Source: Mugil cephalus
Taxonomy: Eukaryota > Chordata > Actinopteri > Mugiliformes > Mugilidae
Assembly (NCBI RefSeq): GCF_022458985.1
Contig: NC_061774.1
Span: 19,376,697-19,440,696 of the forward strand
DNA: 64,000 nt
Direction of reading: 5' to 3'
Positions 25,693 to 37,712 of this stretch are shown here, piece by piece. Position 1 is the stretch's first letter, and each line of letters begins with the position of its first letter. The translations under genes were made by a program, and so were the position numbers. Under the pieces are notes generated by a model. It was not told the DNA's origin and made no database searches. It saw nothing but the letters and a program-made list of their open reading frames with translations.

Positions 25693-25889
25693 GAGACGGG
25701 GGCTACGCCCGCGATGCTCGCCTCAAAGCCCCCTCCTCGCTGGCAGTGGCCCCCAATGGCACCCTGTATATCGCTGATCTGGGCAACATCCGGATCAGAG
25801 CCGTCAGCCCTAACCAGCCTCAGCCCAGCCCAGCTGGACTGGTGGAGATCAGCTCCCCGCTGGACCAGGAGCTCTATCTCTTCAGCCAG
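25693..25889 (+). CDS. tenm1: Teneurin-1, exon E (NHL repeat)
   Basis: A 197-base exon completing Gly174 and encoding residues 175-239. It shows [20 protein letters not shown] and [19 protein letters not shown], the best-conserved NHL blade of teneurins, then DQELYLFSQ before the gtacac donor. The acceptor is tcttatcag. Confidence 0.95.
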
Positions 25890-26518
25890 GTACACAGCGT
25901 CTACGCTTTGTCGATTAAGCACTACACGTCAGGTCAGGATCTGCATTCAGCTAACGTGGTATTCGACTTAGAACTGAACTGCTCACCATTATTTAAGCGG
26001 ATAATCGGACTAAATTTAAACTCGGGTAAGTGAAAATTAGGAACTACCGGGACCATTTTGACAAAACTAGGGTTAGCTCGCTAATACGACCCATTCTGCA
26101 TCAAGAGCGAGTGGCGTCAGATGAAATACGGTTCACAAATCTCACCTGAAACTTTAATAAGAATTTAACCACACGTGATGATTTAAAATTAAGATTAATA
26201 AAAAATGATATTTGACATTAGAAGTTTATGTTCTTGTAATGACTGAATGGTCAAACACTGACAGGTGAGTTAGCATTTGTCTAATATTTCATCACACATT
26301 CTAACTTTAGATAATCCTGAAATACATACATATGTGTGTATGTATATATATATAGTTTATCAAGGATTATTTTTTTGTCCCTAAAATTGTTGATATTTGA
26401 AGTTGCGTGATATCTTGTGATGCTACAGTGATTTCTGATGCAAGTTTCAGAGATCACGAGTTGGAAAGGACGTTCTTTCCAACGTCTAATGTCGCTAAAT
26501 CCTTCCTTTCCATGACAG
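25890..26518 (+). other. tenm1: tenm1 intron E-F
   Basis: A 629-base AT-rich intron with a short (TA)n run near 26340. Nothing else was recognised. Confidence 0.9.
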
Positions 26519-26832
26519 AATGGCTCCCACATGTTCACCAAACACCTGATCACCGGCCACTACCTGTACAACTTCTCCTACGGCACGGACGGCCAGCTCT
26601 CTGGGCTGACGTGCCGCGACGGCCGCGGCATCCAGGTGAGGAGGGACGCTCACGGCGTGCCTCTCTGGCTGGCGCTACCTGGCGGACAGGTGTACTGGCT
26701 CTCCCTTAGCAACAGCGGAACGCTGAGGAAGGTGTCGGCCCAAGGCCATGACATCGCCCACATCACTTACCATGGCAACACGGGTCTCCTGGCAACCAAG
26801 AGTGATGAGAACAGTTGGACTACAGTTTATGA
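26519..26832 (+). CDS. tenm1: Teneurin-1, exon F (end of NHL, start of YD barrel)
   Basis: A 314-base exon (residues 240-343 plus two bases of Glu344). It encodes HLITGHYLYNFSYGTDGQL, the transition from the propeller into the YD-repeat shell, and ends with TYHGNTGLLATKSDENSW, a teneurin signature. The donor is GA/gtaagt. Without splicing the frame hits a stop at once, which fixes the exon end. Confidence 0.95.
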
Positions 26833-27396
26833 GTAAGTTTACAGCTTCTCCTACATCTTACAGTCGTCTCACTTTTGATTCTTTTTTTTTTCCTTTGTCC
26901 GTCTTTCTTTCTTTTCATTATTTTTTTTCTTATTTATACTATTTGGTGCCTGATTCTGAATGTGCATGCAGTGTTATTGTGACAGAGCTTACGTCAGCGC
27001 TGTGAAATATGAGTGCCATCTTGTGGCTACTCCTGCATCACCAGTGCTGTGGAAGGTTCGGGGTCTTCTTCTTCTTCTTTTAATCCCGTGCTTAAGTGAC
27101 TGACTAGTTGAAGGGCATCTCCTCAACGCCGTGATCGCATACGTGTTACTGTTACTGTACATGCAGTGCGCACTCTAACGCACATCTGTCTAAATTATTC
27201 ACTGCTGCCCGAGCCGGTCTCCGTCTCAAATTCCACAGCTGAATAATTACACGTATAAATCATTGTTGACGCTTGCGCAGTGACGGCGTTGGTGTAGGAA
27301 AGGCGGAAAGCGGAGGGACGGAGAGCGGTGCGCGCGTGTGGTGCAGTTCCGTGCCTGCGTCTGTGCATCATTGTTTCTGTCGGTTTGTTTTCCAAG
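26833..27396 (+). other. tenm1: tenm1 intron F-G
   Basis: A 564-base intron with T-rich tracts near 26880-26940 and a strong gtaagt donor. No other feature was seen. Confidence 0.9.
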
Positions 27397-27569
27397 GTAC
27401 AACAACGAGGGCCGAGTGACCAACATCACCTTACCCACTGGGGAGGTGAGCGGTTTCCACGGCAACCTGGAGCGCTGGTCTCGTGTGGAGGTTGAGTCAT
27501 CCAACCGTGAGAACTTTGTCACCAGCACCAACCTGTCTGCCAGTGATACCATCTACACGTTCAAACAAG
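27397..27569 (+). CDS. tenm1: Teneurin-1, exon G (YD repeats)
   Basis: A 173-base exon completing Glu344 and encoding residues 345-401 plus one base of Asp402. It shows the YD-type strand YNNEGRVTNITLPTGEVSGF and ends SDTIYTFKQ. Acceptor ttccaag, donor gtgtgg. The phase is consistent with both neighbours. Confidence 0.94.
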
Positions 27570-29184
27570 GTGTGGCGTCATGGCGAGCTGTGGGCTTTAA
27601 GGCATCAAATGTCAACAAATGTTGATCGGTGGGAGGATAAATGAGTTTATGCAAGGGTGAATGCAACTGCACGGATGCATTATCTTTATCTAACTACTGG
27701 TTGACACGTTGGAAACACATAGCTTAACCACCATGCACCAACCCCCCCGCTACAGTTCACCGCAAATACGCCACAAGTTGTTAATGACTCATCTGGGTGG
27801 GCAATGAGCAATAGACACTATAGATAGAAGAAGCTAATGCTTAAACATTTATGATTGGCAAACTGCAATAACGTGGCTGTTATTCTGCTCAGGTCAGACG
27901 CTCTGACCTGTGTTTTTCTTCTTTCTTCATGGGCTGCAGTTGATGTATCCGCCAGAGATTCGCAGCTTTGAAAAATGCATTTATCCCCCCCCATAAATAA
28001 TTCACGTATGGATCTGATAGGACTTCTTTACATAACCAGACTAATGGGCAGTAAAAAAAAAAAAGGGAAAAAAAAAGCGCTATTTATTTATGTTATATCC
28101 GACTGACTTGTGAAATGTCTTAACGGCTTCAGGTGGGGGGGGGGGGGAGGAAAACGGAAAAGAGGGCAGAGATGAGAAGCGGAGAAAATGAGTGTGGAGT
28201 GGAGAAGCCACTCGTGGGAGCGGTTTCTTCTCATGTCATCCCTTTAATTGCTTTCTAGCAGTTGTCACAATGACAGGACTGCGGGGAGCGGAGAGCTGTT
28301 GCAGCACGCACGAGGACGCTCGCGCTCGTGCACGCGCGCGGCTGCTGTGCGACGGAGCTGACGGGGAAACGTTGAAATGACCCCCTATTTTAGAAAGCCC
28401 GTTTTACTTCCGCCGCCAAATATTCACAGTGTCTGCACCTGCCTCTGAGGCACCACCAACCATATGTACAGGGAGAGGTTTTATGGCGGCGGAGGGAAGA
28501 GAAGTTACTGGCCCGTTTATTAGACGCATCAAGTTTTATGATTAATATATAGTTTGATGATTATTTGTCTTCTTCTTTTTTTTCCACTGTTGTTTTAAAA
28601 AAAAAAGTACGACCCCCACACCAAATAAGGCAGCCATAGACATGTGTCGATTATGTCTGAAAATTACTCAGAACAATATAGATATGAAAGAGCAGCTTCT
28701 GATGCACCTTTGCAATGTGTGAAAGTTGCTGTGCACCCCTCCTTTCTCCCTCTCTGTTCCTCTTTTCATTGCTTTCTCTGTCATCTGTCCATCTGTCTGT
28801 GTTCCTCCTCTCCTATTCTCTTCTTGAATAGATGTTTTTCTGAGGCTGCGATCGCAGTCCGGCACTAACGCTGCAAAGAGAAAGTTTAACTCACTCTGTA
28901 GGCTACAGTGATTTAAGCAATTAATTCAAAGGAAGCACGCACAAAGAGCCAGACGTTGCATTCATGCAGTCTGCTGCTGTCTGTCATCGATTTTTCTCAA
29001 GGCTGTTTTCTGAGCAACAGCCGCCGATGTATTTTTCACACTTTTTTTTTTTCTTTTTGTGCGCCGTTGCACGTTTGCGTCCTTGTGTGCATGTGTGGTT
29101 TTTCGCGCGTGCGTGTCTCTTTGCACTTGCGTGGCCTGCCCCTGATGATTGTTCGACCTCCTCTCCCCCCCACCCCACCCCCAG
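27570..29184 (+). other. tenm1: tenm1 intron G-H
   Basis: A 1.6 kb intron containing a G-rich run near 28134-28147, A-rich runs near 28053-28075 and a C-rich tract directly before the acceptor. No coding exon was recognised. Confidence 0.88.
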
Positions 29185-29429
29185 ACCACGCTCAGAGCGC
29201 ATACAGGGTCAGCGCAGACGGGTCGTTCCTCGTGACGCTGGCGAGCGGGATGGAGCTGTCGCTGAGCACGGAGCCCCTCCTCCCGGGAGGTCTCGGAGGA
29301 GGAGTCAGTCCCACGGCCAGCCGCTGCAACATCAGCCTGCCCGGAGACCACGCCCCCAGCCTGATTGAGTGGCGGCAGAGGAAGGAGCAGAGCAAGACCA
29401 ACTACAGCACTTACGAACGCAGGCTCAGG
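29185..29429 (+). CDS. tenm1: Teneurin-1, exon H (YD shell)
   Basis: A 245-base exon completing Asp402 and encoding residues 403-483. Visible segments are VTLASGMELSLSTEP and CNISLPGDHAPSLIEWRQRK, both close to vertebrate teneurin-1. It includes a glycine-rich stretch, LLPGGLGGGVSP. The acceptor is cacccccag after a C-rich tract and the donor gtacaa. Confidence 0.94.
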
Positions 29430-30116
29430 GTACAACTCGAAATCTTCCTCGTGCTCTGATGGCGCGGAAGAGATGCAGCGCCCGTGCGACAGCAGTCGGC
29501 CTTAGTGTCAGAATACACCTTTTAACCAGTCACTTACCAGATAGCCTGGCTGTCACTAGATCAAACAATCACCTCCGCCACAACTTGGGAGTATGATGCG
29601 TTGTGCAATTTGACCTTTTACACGTTGGCAGGAAATGCCTCTTAAAAATGCACATGAGTGAAATATAGGTTAGCATTACGCAACATGCTGGATGTTCTGA
29701 GTGATCCGTGGCGTCACGAGCTGATAGGTCAAATGACTGTGAACCTGCTCTGTACTTTCCACAGTCTGTTTTGCTCCGACGAAAAGAACACAACAGAATA
29801 TTCCATAAGAACAGGACATTTTACATGACGCGCGCTAATTAATTAGCAATTACCAGGACTCTGTCCTTCACTTGTTCACGAGACAATTTATTGTTACTAT
29901 GCAGGCCCCGGTTTTCTCTAAATGTCACAATTCATCTATCTAAACTAATGAAATCTCCTCGTGTCTCAGACACGCCGCTTCATTTATATTCGCACGTCTG
30001 CGACTTCATTGAGGATTTATGACGACTGTAAGGCAGTGAAATTAAAAAAAAAAAAAAAAAAGTTTTGTTTTGTTTTCCATCCCTCTAGCTGACACTTTGC
30101 TGCTTTTCCTCCACAG
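29430..30116 (+). other. tenm1: tenm1 intron H-I
   Basis: A 687-base intron with a poly-A run at about 30043-30061 followed by a T-rich acceptor tract. Nothing else was recognised. Confidence 0.9.
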
Positions 30117-30410
30117 GCGCATAACAGGAACCTGCTGTCCATCGACTTTGATCAGAACACCAGAGCGGGGAAGATCTATGACGACCACAGGAAATTCACC
30201 CTCCGCATCCAGTACGACCAGCTGGGCCGGCCCGTCGTTTGGTCTCCCAGCAGCAAATACACCGAAGTGAACATCAGCTATTCTGGCGGAGGGCTGCTGT
30301 CAGCCATCCACCGCGGAGACTGGTCCGAGCGGCTGGAGTACGAAAATGACAGGGTGGTGTCCAGGGCCTGGGTCAACGGCAAGATCTGGAGCTACACATA
30401 CGCAGACAGG
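30117..30410 (+). CDS. tenm1: Teneurin-1, exon I (YD shell)
   Basis: A 294-base phase 0 exon encoding 98 residues (484-581). It contains AHNRNLLSIDFDQNTRAGKI, YDDHRKFTLRIQYDQLGRP and GKIWSYTYADR, all strongly teneurin-1-like. Acceptor ccacag, donor gtgaga. Confidence 0.95.
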
Positions 30411-31257
30411 GTGAGAGCACGTCAGGTTCATTGGGGGGCGGGGGGGTGTGAAAGTCAGTTTGCGACTGTGACATGCTGAGATTATTTTTTCTTCACAACT
30501 TTGGTAACTTTGATCTTTGCTGCAAGCAGAAACACATCTACTCCACCTTTGTTTCCTGCCTTAAAGCTATCGCCGTGATCTGAAAGCAAAACTAACTCAA
30601 TACGTGAAAAGGACTTGCATTGCGGGAAATGAGAGTAACAAGGTGAAAGCAAATTAAAGAAGTTCACAGCACATGACATTTATTAGGTATTTTCCTCAGT
30701 TTCTGTTTGTTTAGAGAAACTGTGAACACCAGCTTGCAGAAAGAATATTGCATCTGCTAATTCAAACAACAATACGATTTTATTGAGAGCAGTAAAATCC
30801 CACAATGTGGTCTTTGTGACGTATTCCTTAACTCAAGCAGGTTTATACTTTCGGTTTCCTGAAAGCGGTCCTTATAGTAAAGACTTGGCAGTTTTTGACA
30901 AACAATTAGGAGTAACGTGGAGTGTCTGTGGTTTTTAGCGAGGGACGACTAAAACAATGTGTGCGACAATCCTGAAAGCTACCAGACGGCATAATTTCCG
31001 TCCTTGAAATTAACTGAAATATTTAATGAAGTGATATTCGGCCTGTGATATATTTAGTGACAAGGTTTTGGTCCGAGACAAAATTAGAGTGTAAATGAGA
31101 TTATATTACAGAACCATCTAGAAATTAATAACGCCTGCATGTATTATTAATGCATTAATATTATCACCTCACAGTGGAATTAGAAACGTCACATTGAACA
31201 CTGTTTTACTGCGGATGAATGTGTTCAGAATTGCACACAGGTTTTTAAAGCTGGTTG

Positions 31258-31291
<34 letters not shown>

Positions 31292-31594
31292 AAATAAATG
31301 GCAGGTAACTAAATTGCTGTTGTCTAAAAAAAAAAGAAAAGAAACCCTCCAGTTTTCGTGATTTTCTTTTCCTTTAACGGCACGTATGTTTAAGAATTAC
31401 ATAGCTTTCATTGAACAAATGAAGCGGTCCTCAAACTAAAACCAAGGTCGCTGAAGAGTAGGCATTTTATTGCCGCAAAGTTTTCACCAAACGACGGGGA
31501 AATTTCAACACAACAAAACAAGGAGGCGCAGAAAGAAAGTGCCCATCAAAGCAGCAGCATTGCTTTGTAACTCTCTGTGTCTGTGTTCTTGCAG
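30411..31594 (+). other. tenm1: tenm1 intron I-J
   Basis: A 1.18 kb AT-rich intron carrying an (AT)n microsatellite at 31260-31289. No coding sequence was seen. Confidence 0.9.
31260..31289. repeat. (AT)n microsatellite
   Basis: About 14 TA units within tenm1 intron I-J. Confidence 0.9.
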
Positions 31595-31839
31595 TCCATC
31601 ATGCTGCTCCTGCACAGCCAGCGTCGCTACGTCTTTGAGTACGACCAAACAGACCGTCTGGTTGCCGTGACGATGCCCAGCATGGTGAAGCACACCCTGC
31701 AGTCGCTGCTGTCCATCGGCTACTACAGGAACATATACATTCCCCCTGACAGCCAGGCCTCCTTCATGCAGGACTTCACCCTCGACGGGCGGCTGATGAG
31801 GACTCAGTACTTGGGAACAGGACGTAGTGTCATCTACAG
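31595..31839 (+). CDS. tenm1: Teneurin-1, exon J (YD shell)
   Basis: A 245-base exon encoding residues 582-662 plus two bases of Arg663. Segments include SIMLLLHSQRRYVFEYDQTD, VTMPSMVKHTLQSLLSIGYY and LGTGRSVIYR, diagnostic of teneurin-1 rather than teneurins 2-4. Acceptor cttgcag, donor AG/gtgtga. Confidence 0.95.
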
Positions 31840-33157
31840 GTGTGATGACCGAAAAAATACTCGCTGTTACTTTCGATTTGAGACTGTTCAGAGTGAGAGA
31901 GGTTGCAGAATAGGATAAGTGAAGCTGAACCTGCATTTCTTTCAATGACCTTAAGGGGGCGACATTGCCATTTTGCATAGAAGTGTATGCGAAAATAACT
32001 CATTGGTTTCGTATTTTTCTAAAGCACATGTTGCAAAATCTTTGGTTGGCTAGACATTTTTTTTTATATATATATATTTTTGAATGTTTTTTTTCAAATT
32101 TAAATTTCTTTAAATCTGCATTAATGTGTGTCCAACATATTTTAGTATTAGGGATAAATGGAGGCAGAAGACGTAATAATGTTTGAACCAGTGTATTATT
32201 TGAATAACTTAAAATTGAATGCAAAATGTTATTACTAATGTATATTCATGAACAGCGCTAGGCCGAGTTTGATATAGAACACATATTGTAGGTAGGGGGT
32301 CCTTACTCATCATCAGTTCGGGGAAGACCGGGAAGGGAACTCAGTTGCTAGTATCAGATCCTCTTCTTGGCTGCCTTCATTGACAAGTTTCTAACTTGGG
32401 TGCATTGACTCTTCTCCAGCTCCACCCTCTCATCCAAAATACTGTTCACGCAACGATCAAAACGCCTAATTAGAAGCTTCAAAATGTTAGTCCGGAGAGA
32501 AGTAGGTGAAGCCACGTTGGTTATATAGCCTATGGGTTTGATTCAGATGAAACTTGGAGGCATTATGCGTCTTGGCACGATAGCGAAGCCACATAAAAAA
32601 ACATAACACTGATTGGCTTGATGAAGGTGCTATAATTAAAGGCTAATCTTTAAATTTAAAAGCCCTATTACACCAAGTCTAGCCTACACTAAACGCGCTA
32701 CGCACAACCATCTGTCCTTACAAATTGCACTGATTGGACTAATGGGGCAGACTGATTAAAGGTCACATTTTTTTTTTTTTTTTTTTTTATATCATCATCA
32801 TACTATGTTAGACACCTCTGATCGGATTTTGATGGAAGTTGGAGGTCTGATTCAGGCAGTGTTCTGGCATTTAACATTTTTAATACTCATAGGCCCCGAC
32901 GAGGATACCATTATAAATGGTCCCATTTTCAAGAAATGGAGGGCCATAACTGCCGCTGCAGCTGGTCTGATTTTGATGAAATATGGAACGATGATGCAAC
33001 TTGTTCTTTAGTCGCCCGGGGGATCTTTGTATTATTCATGGAGCATGGCATGTTTATTTATATTGAAGATCAAACGTATTCTACTGTGCATTAAACAAAG
33101 GTACGCTTTTATTCTGGTCTTCTGACATCGCGGCCATTTTATTCTTATATCTTAAAG
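31840..33157 (+). other. tenm1: tenm1 intron J-K
   Basis: A 1.3 kb intron. It holds a reverse-oriented copy (about 32030-32152) of the repeat also seen at 18.8 kb, and a T21 run at 32768-32788. Confidence 0.88.
32030..32152 (-). repeat. Second copy of the 18.8 kb repeat, reversed
   Basis: The reverse complement reads actaaaatatgttgga, then aaatttaaattt, an (AT)n run and ccaaccaaagattttgc. The same words occur in the same order at 18806-18920. About 120 bases align, diverged but clear. Confidence 0.75.
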
Positions 33158-33300
33158 GTATACACCAGCAGCGCGCCTCTCCGAGGTGGTTTATGACTCC
33201 ACCCTGGTGACCTTCACTTATGACGAAGCCTCTGGCACCGTCAAGACCATTCATCTCACCCATAACGGCTTCATAAGCTCCATACGCTACAGACAGACAG
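33158..33300 (+). CDS. tenm1: Teneurin-1, exon K (YD shell)
   Basis: A 143-base exon completing Arg663 and encoding residues 664-710 plus one base of Gly711. It shows ARLSEVVYDSTLVTFTYDE and FISSIRYRQT. The acceptor aaag follows a rather weak pyrimidine tract (attcttatatcttaaag); the donor gtacgt is good. Confidence 0.94.
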
Positions 33301-34144
33301 GTACGTATACACAGCAAACGCGGGGCGAAACGGCCGACCGGCCGCAAATGGAATAAATCTTCACAGCGTGCGCAGCGTCGCCCCAGAATGGATCATTTAA
33401 AAGAATGCATGTCATCATGAATCAACCTGTGAGCACGGCTCAGGGTGTCTCTGCTGTGTCTGAGCCGTCAGATTTCATGGGTGGTATCAAACTCTGTAGT
33501 TTGGCTTTGAGTCAGACATAGTGCTATTTCATCTGAAGCGGCCACACTTAGAAATGTGAATAGGGCCACGCATGTTCAAGTGGAAGAGACTGTGGTCTAC
33601 CGCAGCTGTAAATACGAGACCACCCCCCGGGGGCGCTTAGCCACGCTTTCACGTCCCCACCTCCGCATAAAGGCCGCCTGATCAAAGTTAACAAGCACAG
33701 TGTGTAAATATAAGCTATTATTTTGTGGGTTAAGTGTGGATATATCACATCGGTGCTGCATGCTTACTTGCATGTCAACACTTGTGCACTCAAACATCAG
33801 TGTGACAGGAAATCATGAAATCTCAAATAGGAATATAAAACCAAAACAAAAAAAAACAAAAAAAAACACCAAAAGTAGTTTCACTTCTGGCACGGAAAAT
33901 TAGAACAACAACGCTCGCTATAAATGGAAATACTGCTACATCACAGCGCTGCCATTTATAAGCTGTGGCAGCACATATAGGGAGTGTGTAAGGATACCAT
34001 TGTTAATAGTGATTCCCAGTTCCCTTTGGTTACAGAAAGTGTCCAGGGTCATTGAGAGCGCAGTCATCTCAGCTGCTGGTTCACTTCCCGTGGCTTTGTG
34101 ATTGACTTGCCATGATCAGGTGTCACTAATCTGCGAGGCACAGC

Positions 34145-34176
<32 letters not shown>

Positions 34177-35030
34177 TGTTTATCGCTTTGCCCTCTCCGT
34201 GAATAGACTCTCACCTTCCTTTAACTGATCTCATTTCAGCAGAACAAACGGAGCCTTGGAGAGAGGAGAGATAGTGGTAATTGTCCCTTGAGAGGAGACA
34301 AGGAAAAGTAAGGCTCCAAAAAAAAAAAAAAAAAAAAAAAAATTGAGAGAAGGGGATATAGTGAGGTAGGCGAGGGAGAAAAGGCAACAGAAAGGGAGAG
34401 ATGACAGCTTGGTGAAGTGACAGCTAGAGAAGCGAGACGAACAGACTGCGGGTTCCCTAGGGCCGTAGAAAAACCTCCACCTCACTCTCAGTGCTTTTGC
34501 CATTTTCCCATTAGCGTAGGTTTAGAATCAACATTCCACGGAAAATAAAAATAGAAGATGTAATGCTGATCCAGCTCTCTACAGTCTCCAAAGCTAGACA
34601 CTTAGTCATTTTAACTGCAATCAGAGTCATCTCGAATAGCGGCGTAATGGCGTTTCATTAGCGGGCCTTTTTCCTCCAAAACGGAGGATGAGCTGCACAA
34701 GTGATGAACGGTGTTGTTAAAGCTGATGTTCTGACATTAAGGAGCACGTTGGCCCATCATGGCTATTGTCTTTAGATTTCATTATCTCTACATATTAAAG
34801 GTCACCACTGGAAATGCCATAGTGGTGTGGGGGATAGTTAAATCGAATGGATTGCACTTTGTGCGCCCGTGTTAATGATGTTGAATTAGTCCTTGATTTG
34901 AACTGATTAGACGGGCGTGCCGGCCAGTTCTAAGTCCTGCTTGTGCGCAGTCCATGCACGTGCCGATGTTTGTTTTGAAACGTTATCATTTAGCATCTCA
35001 ACATGCATCTGTCCTGATTCCTCTGCGCAG
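33301..35030 (+). other. tenm1: tenm1 intron K-L
   Basis: A 1.73 kb intron with a (TG)n tract at 34145-34172 and an A25 run at 34318-34342. Unique-looking sequence lies at about 34600-34900. No exon was recognised. Confidence 0.88.
34145..34172. repeat. (TG)n microsatellite
   Basis: Fourteen TG units in tenm1 intron K-L. Confidence 0.9.
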
Positions 35031-35242
35031 GTCCACTGACAAGTCGGCAGATCTTCCGCTTCAGCGAGGAGGGCTTGGTCAACGCCAGATTCGATTACAG
35101 TTACAACAACTTCCGAGTCACTAGCATGCAGGCGGTCATCAATGAGACACCTCTGCCCATTGATCTGTACCGCTACGTTGACGTGTCTGGACGGGTCGAG
35201 CAGTTCGGCAAATTCAGCGTCATCTTCTACGACCTCAACCAG
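35031..35242 (+). CDS. tenm1: Teneurin-1, exon L (YD shell)
   Basis: A 212-base exon completing Gly711 and encoding residues 712-781. It contains [40 protein letters not shown] and [16 protein letters not shown], almost unchanged from other vertebrate teneurin-1 sequences. Acceptor tgcgcag, donor gtacgc. Confidence 0.96.
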
Positions 35243-36793
35243 GTACGCAGCTATCAGCAACATGAATTAGGATATTCTGTCCTTAAATTGTACGTTTGAT
35301 GCCGTCTTAAAGACGCGCTAATCAGTATTTTCACATTAGCAAAATAATCCAGCTCTGCGCCTTAGCTGCGTGTGCCGGTTTACTTCCTTTCACGCTGTAA
35401 CACATTACATCAAGTCGCTAAAACTTCAGTTCGGCTGCTGCCTTAAAAATGCCAGCTCAAATCTAAGAGTGATCAGTTAAAATAACTTATTAGGTTATAT
35501 TATTCATTGAAGAAAACTTATTTAAAACTTGTCAAATGAACTCGCAATTCCCCACTCTGCTGTACTCAAATTAACTGCCATTTTCAGTTTTTTATTATTT
35601 TATTATTATTTATTATTATTTCTAATGTTGGCAAGTTTTAAAGTTTACCTAAGTTTCTGACAGATTCAACTCACATCCTGTTTGTTCGGAAACTTTTTTG
35701 TACTTTTTTTCTAATACATCGACAAGATGAACAAAAGTCGATTTTTGGGCATTCGATATAATGCCTTCGCTTAGTGCCTCTTAGAGAGGAAAACATTAGG
35801 TAAGGTAAAGGTAAAGTGCTTTTACTGTTAAAAGGCGATCCAACAAAAACAGCCTCTTTCCACCCATCCATTACACTTAAGGTGCTAATATTTTTGCCGA
35901 TGCTGTGATGCAGTGGTTTATTCCTCTTTTGTAGAGTGTTGTTTCAAATGTATTGTCATTTCATAGTAATAGTTCTGTCTAAAAAATTAAAGATGCATCC
36001 ATATTTCACAGCGTTCATATCACATCTCCCTTCCTGCTCCCCCATTGCTCACACGAAGTCCAGGCAATGCATTGCTTCAAATTTAATCTTTGAAAATGTA
36101 TAAAATTGAGCTCAATACCAAAAACTTTGGCCATTTGACTATTAGAGCTAAAGGGAGGAAAACGCTCACATAACTTAATGGGGTTGTAATGTTTTACAAT
36201 GCAGCCCATTGCTTGGTTTTTATGGCCCTCAGCTTTTTGTATTGATTCAGATTCCCTGTTTTAAACATCTTTGCATCTAGCAGCCACTGCATGCTGCCTG
36301 TCTAGCCCGGCACCAACGCAAAAGCGATTAGCTTGTTAACGTAGCATTTTAGCACAGAAGCCAAACCAAATTCCCCTATTTGTAATTTTTTGAGGCGGAA
36401 GGCTGGTCTGGAACAATGTGCTGATGGACAGGAGAGAGTAACTGATGTAGTCTTTGTGGTTTTTAAATTGTTCTCAACAAAATGGCTCTAATTAGTGTTG
36501 GACTATCAAATTGCTTTCAGAGGTTCTCTCCACACGCTCCATAATGAAATCCAAATGACATGTTACCAGACTCATCTTCTGATAGGAGTCTGTCTATGCT
36601 ACGCTAATAGCATTTAACAACTCATATTTCACTTAGGAGTTAGTGAAGACCCAAACAGAGCTAAAAGTAGAGTGAAGCTTACATTGTACATCAGTTGACC
36701 TAGACTACAACTCCAAATCATTATTACCAAATTTTAATTACACCACAAGAATTACACGATAAGTCTCATGGCTGATTGTTTGTGGGTGTTAAG
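35243..36793 (+). other. tenm1: tenm1 intron L-M
   Basis: A 1.55 kb AT-rich intron with a TTATT-rich stretch near 35590-35625. No coding exon or clear transposon was identified. Confidence 0.88.
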
Positions 36794-37095
36794 GTGATCA
36801 CCACGCATCTCATGAAGCACACCAAGGTTTTCAACTCCTACGGCCAAGTGGTGGAGGTCCAGTATGAGATACTGAAATCCATCGCGTACTGGATGACTAT
36901 TCAGTACGACTCGGCGGGACGGACGACCACCTGTGACATCAGGGTGGGCGTGGACAACAACGTGACCCGCTACACTTACGAGTACGACGCAGACAGCCAG
37001 CTGCAAAGTGCCTCGGTCAACGAGAGGCCTCAGTGGCGTTACAGTTATGACCTTAACGGAAACATCAATCTCCTCAGCCATGGGACCAGTGCTAG
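36794..37095 (+). CDS. tenm1: Teneurin-1, exon M (YD repeats)
   Basis: A 302-base exon encoding residues 782-881 plus two bases of Arg882. It begins VITTHLMKHTKVF and includes VQYEILKSIAYWMTIQYDSA and the YD motif RYTYEYDADSQLQ, then WRYSYDLNGNINLLSHGTSA. The acceptor gtgttaag has a weak pyrimidine tract; the donor gtaagt is strong. Confidence 0.95.
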
Positions 37096-37712
37096 GTAAG
37101 TTACTTGTGCATTTTGCATTGGGTAATGTGCCATTAATGAATGAAAATGCAGTATGACTCAAGGGATGGCGTTGACCACTGACTTAGATAATGGTAGTTT
37201 CACAATATTATCACAACTAATTGGGATATTTGGTACAAAATCTTACCAGAAAATCATATTTCCAGATGCGGAATATTTTCTTCTAACAGTGAGTTTTTGT
37301 AAGCGTTCTTCTTGCAGTGTCAAGCATATGAGTTTTTTCTTCAAATATCTGGACAGATATTGGATGGATTGGTGTGAAATTCACTCAAGACATAATAACT
37401 ATAGTGATCCCTCATCCACAGGTCTGTGTAGTTTAAGTATCTTTATTGTCTGCTTGAGGCCCGTAGGGCAGAATAGCATTTTCTTAAAAGTGCTAAAATG
37501 ACTAAAATACGACTAGAACTAAAGTGTGTGGTGAAGCTCAAAGGTGCTGCATCCGTGCACGTTGCCGCCTTCTATCCATAATACGTACGACACTTCAACG
37601 ACAAAATACCAGCAAAACTAAAAACATTCCCGTCAGTGTCATCTGCAGCTTTTGTAGCTAATCATCATGTGCTAATCATGTGAATCTAAAGTGGTGTCGT
37701 GTCCAATTCCAG
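37096..37712 (+). other. tenm1: tenm1 intron M-N
   Basis: A 617-base intron with no recognised feature beyond its splice sites (gtaagt and attccag). Confidence 0.9.

Noticed and set aside
28956..29184. Upstream extension of the exon H frame
   Set aside because: Teneurin homology starts exactly at the acceptor at 29185; the upstream part is intron with T- and C-runs.
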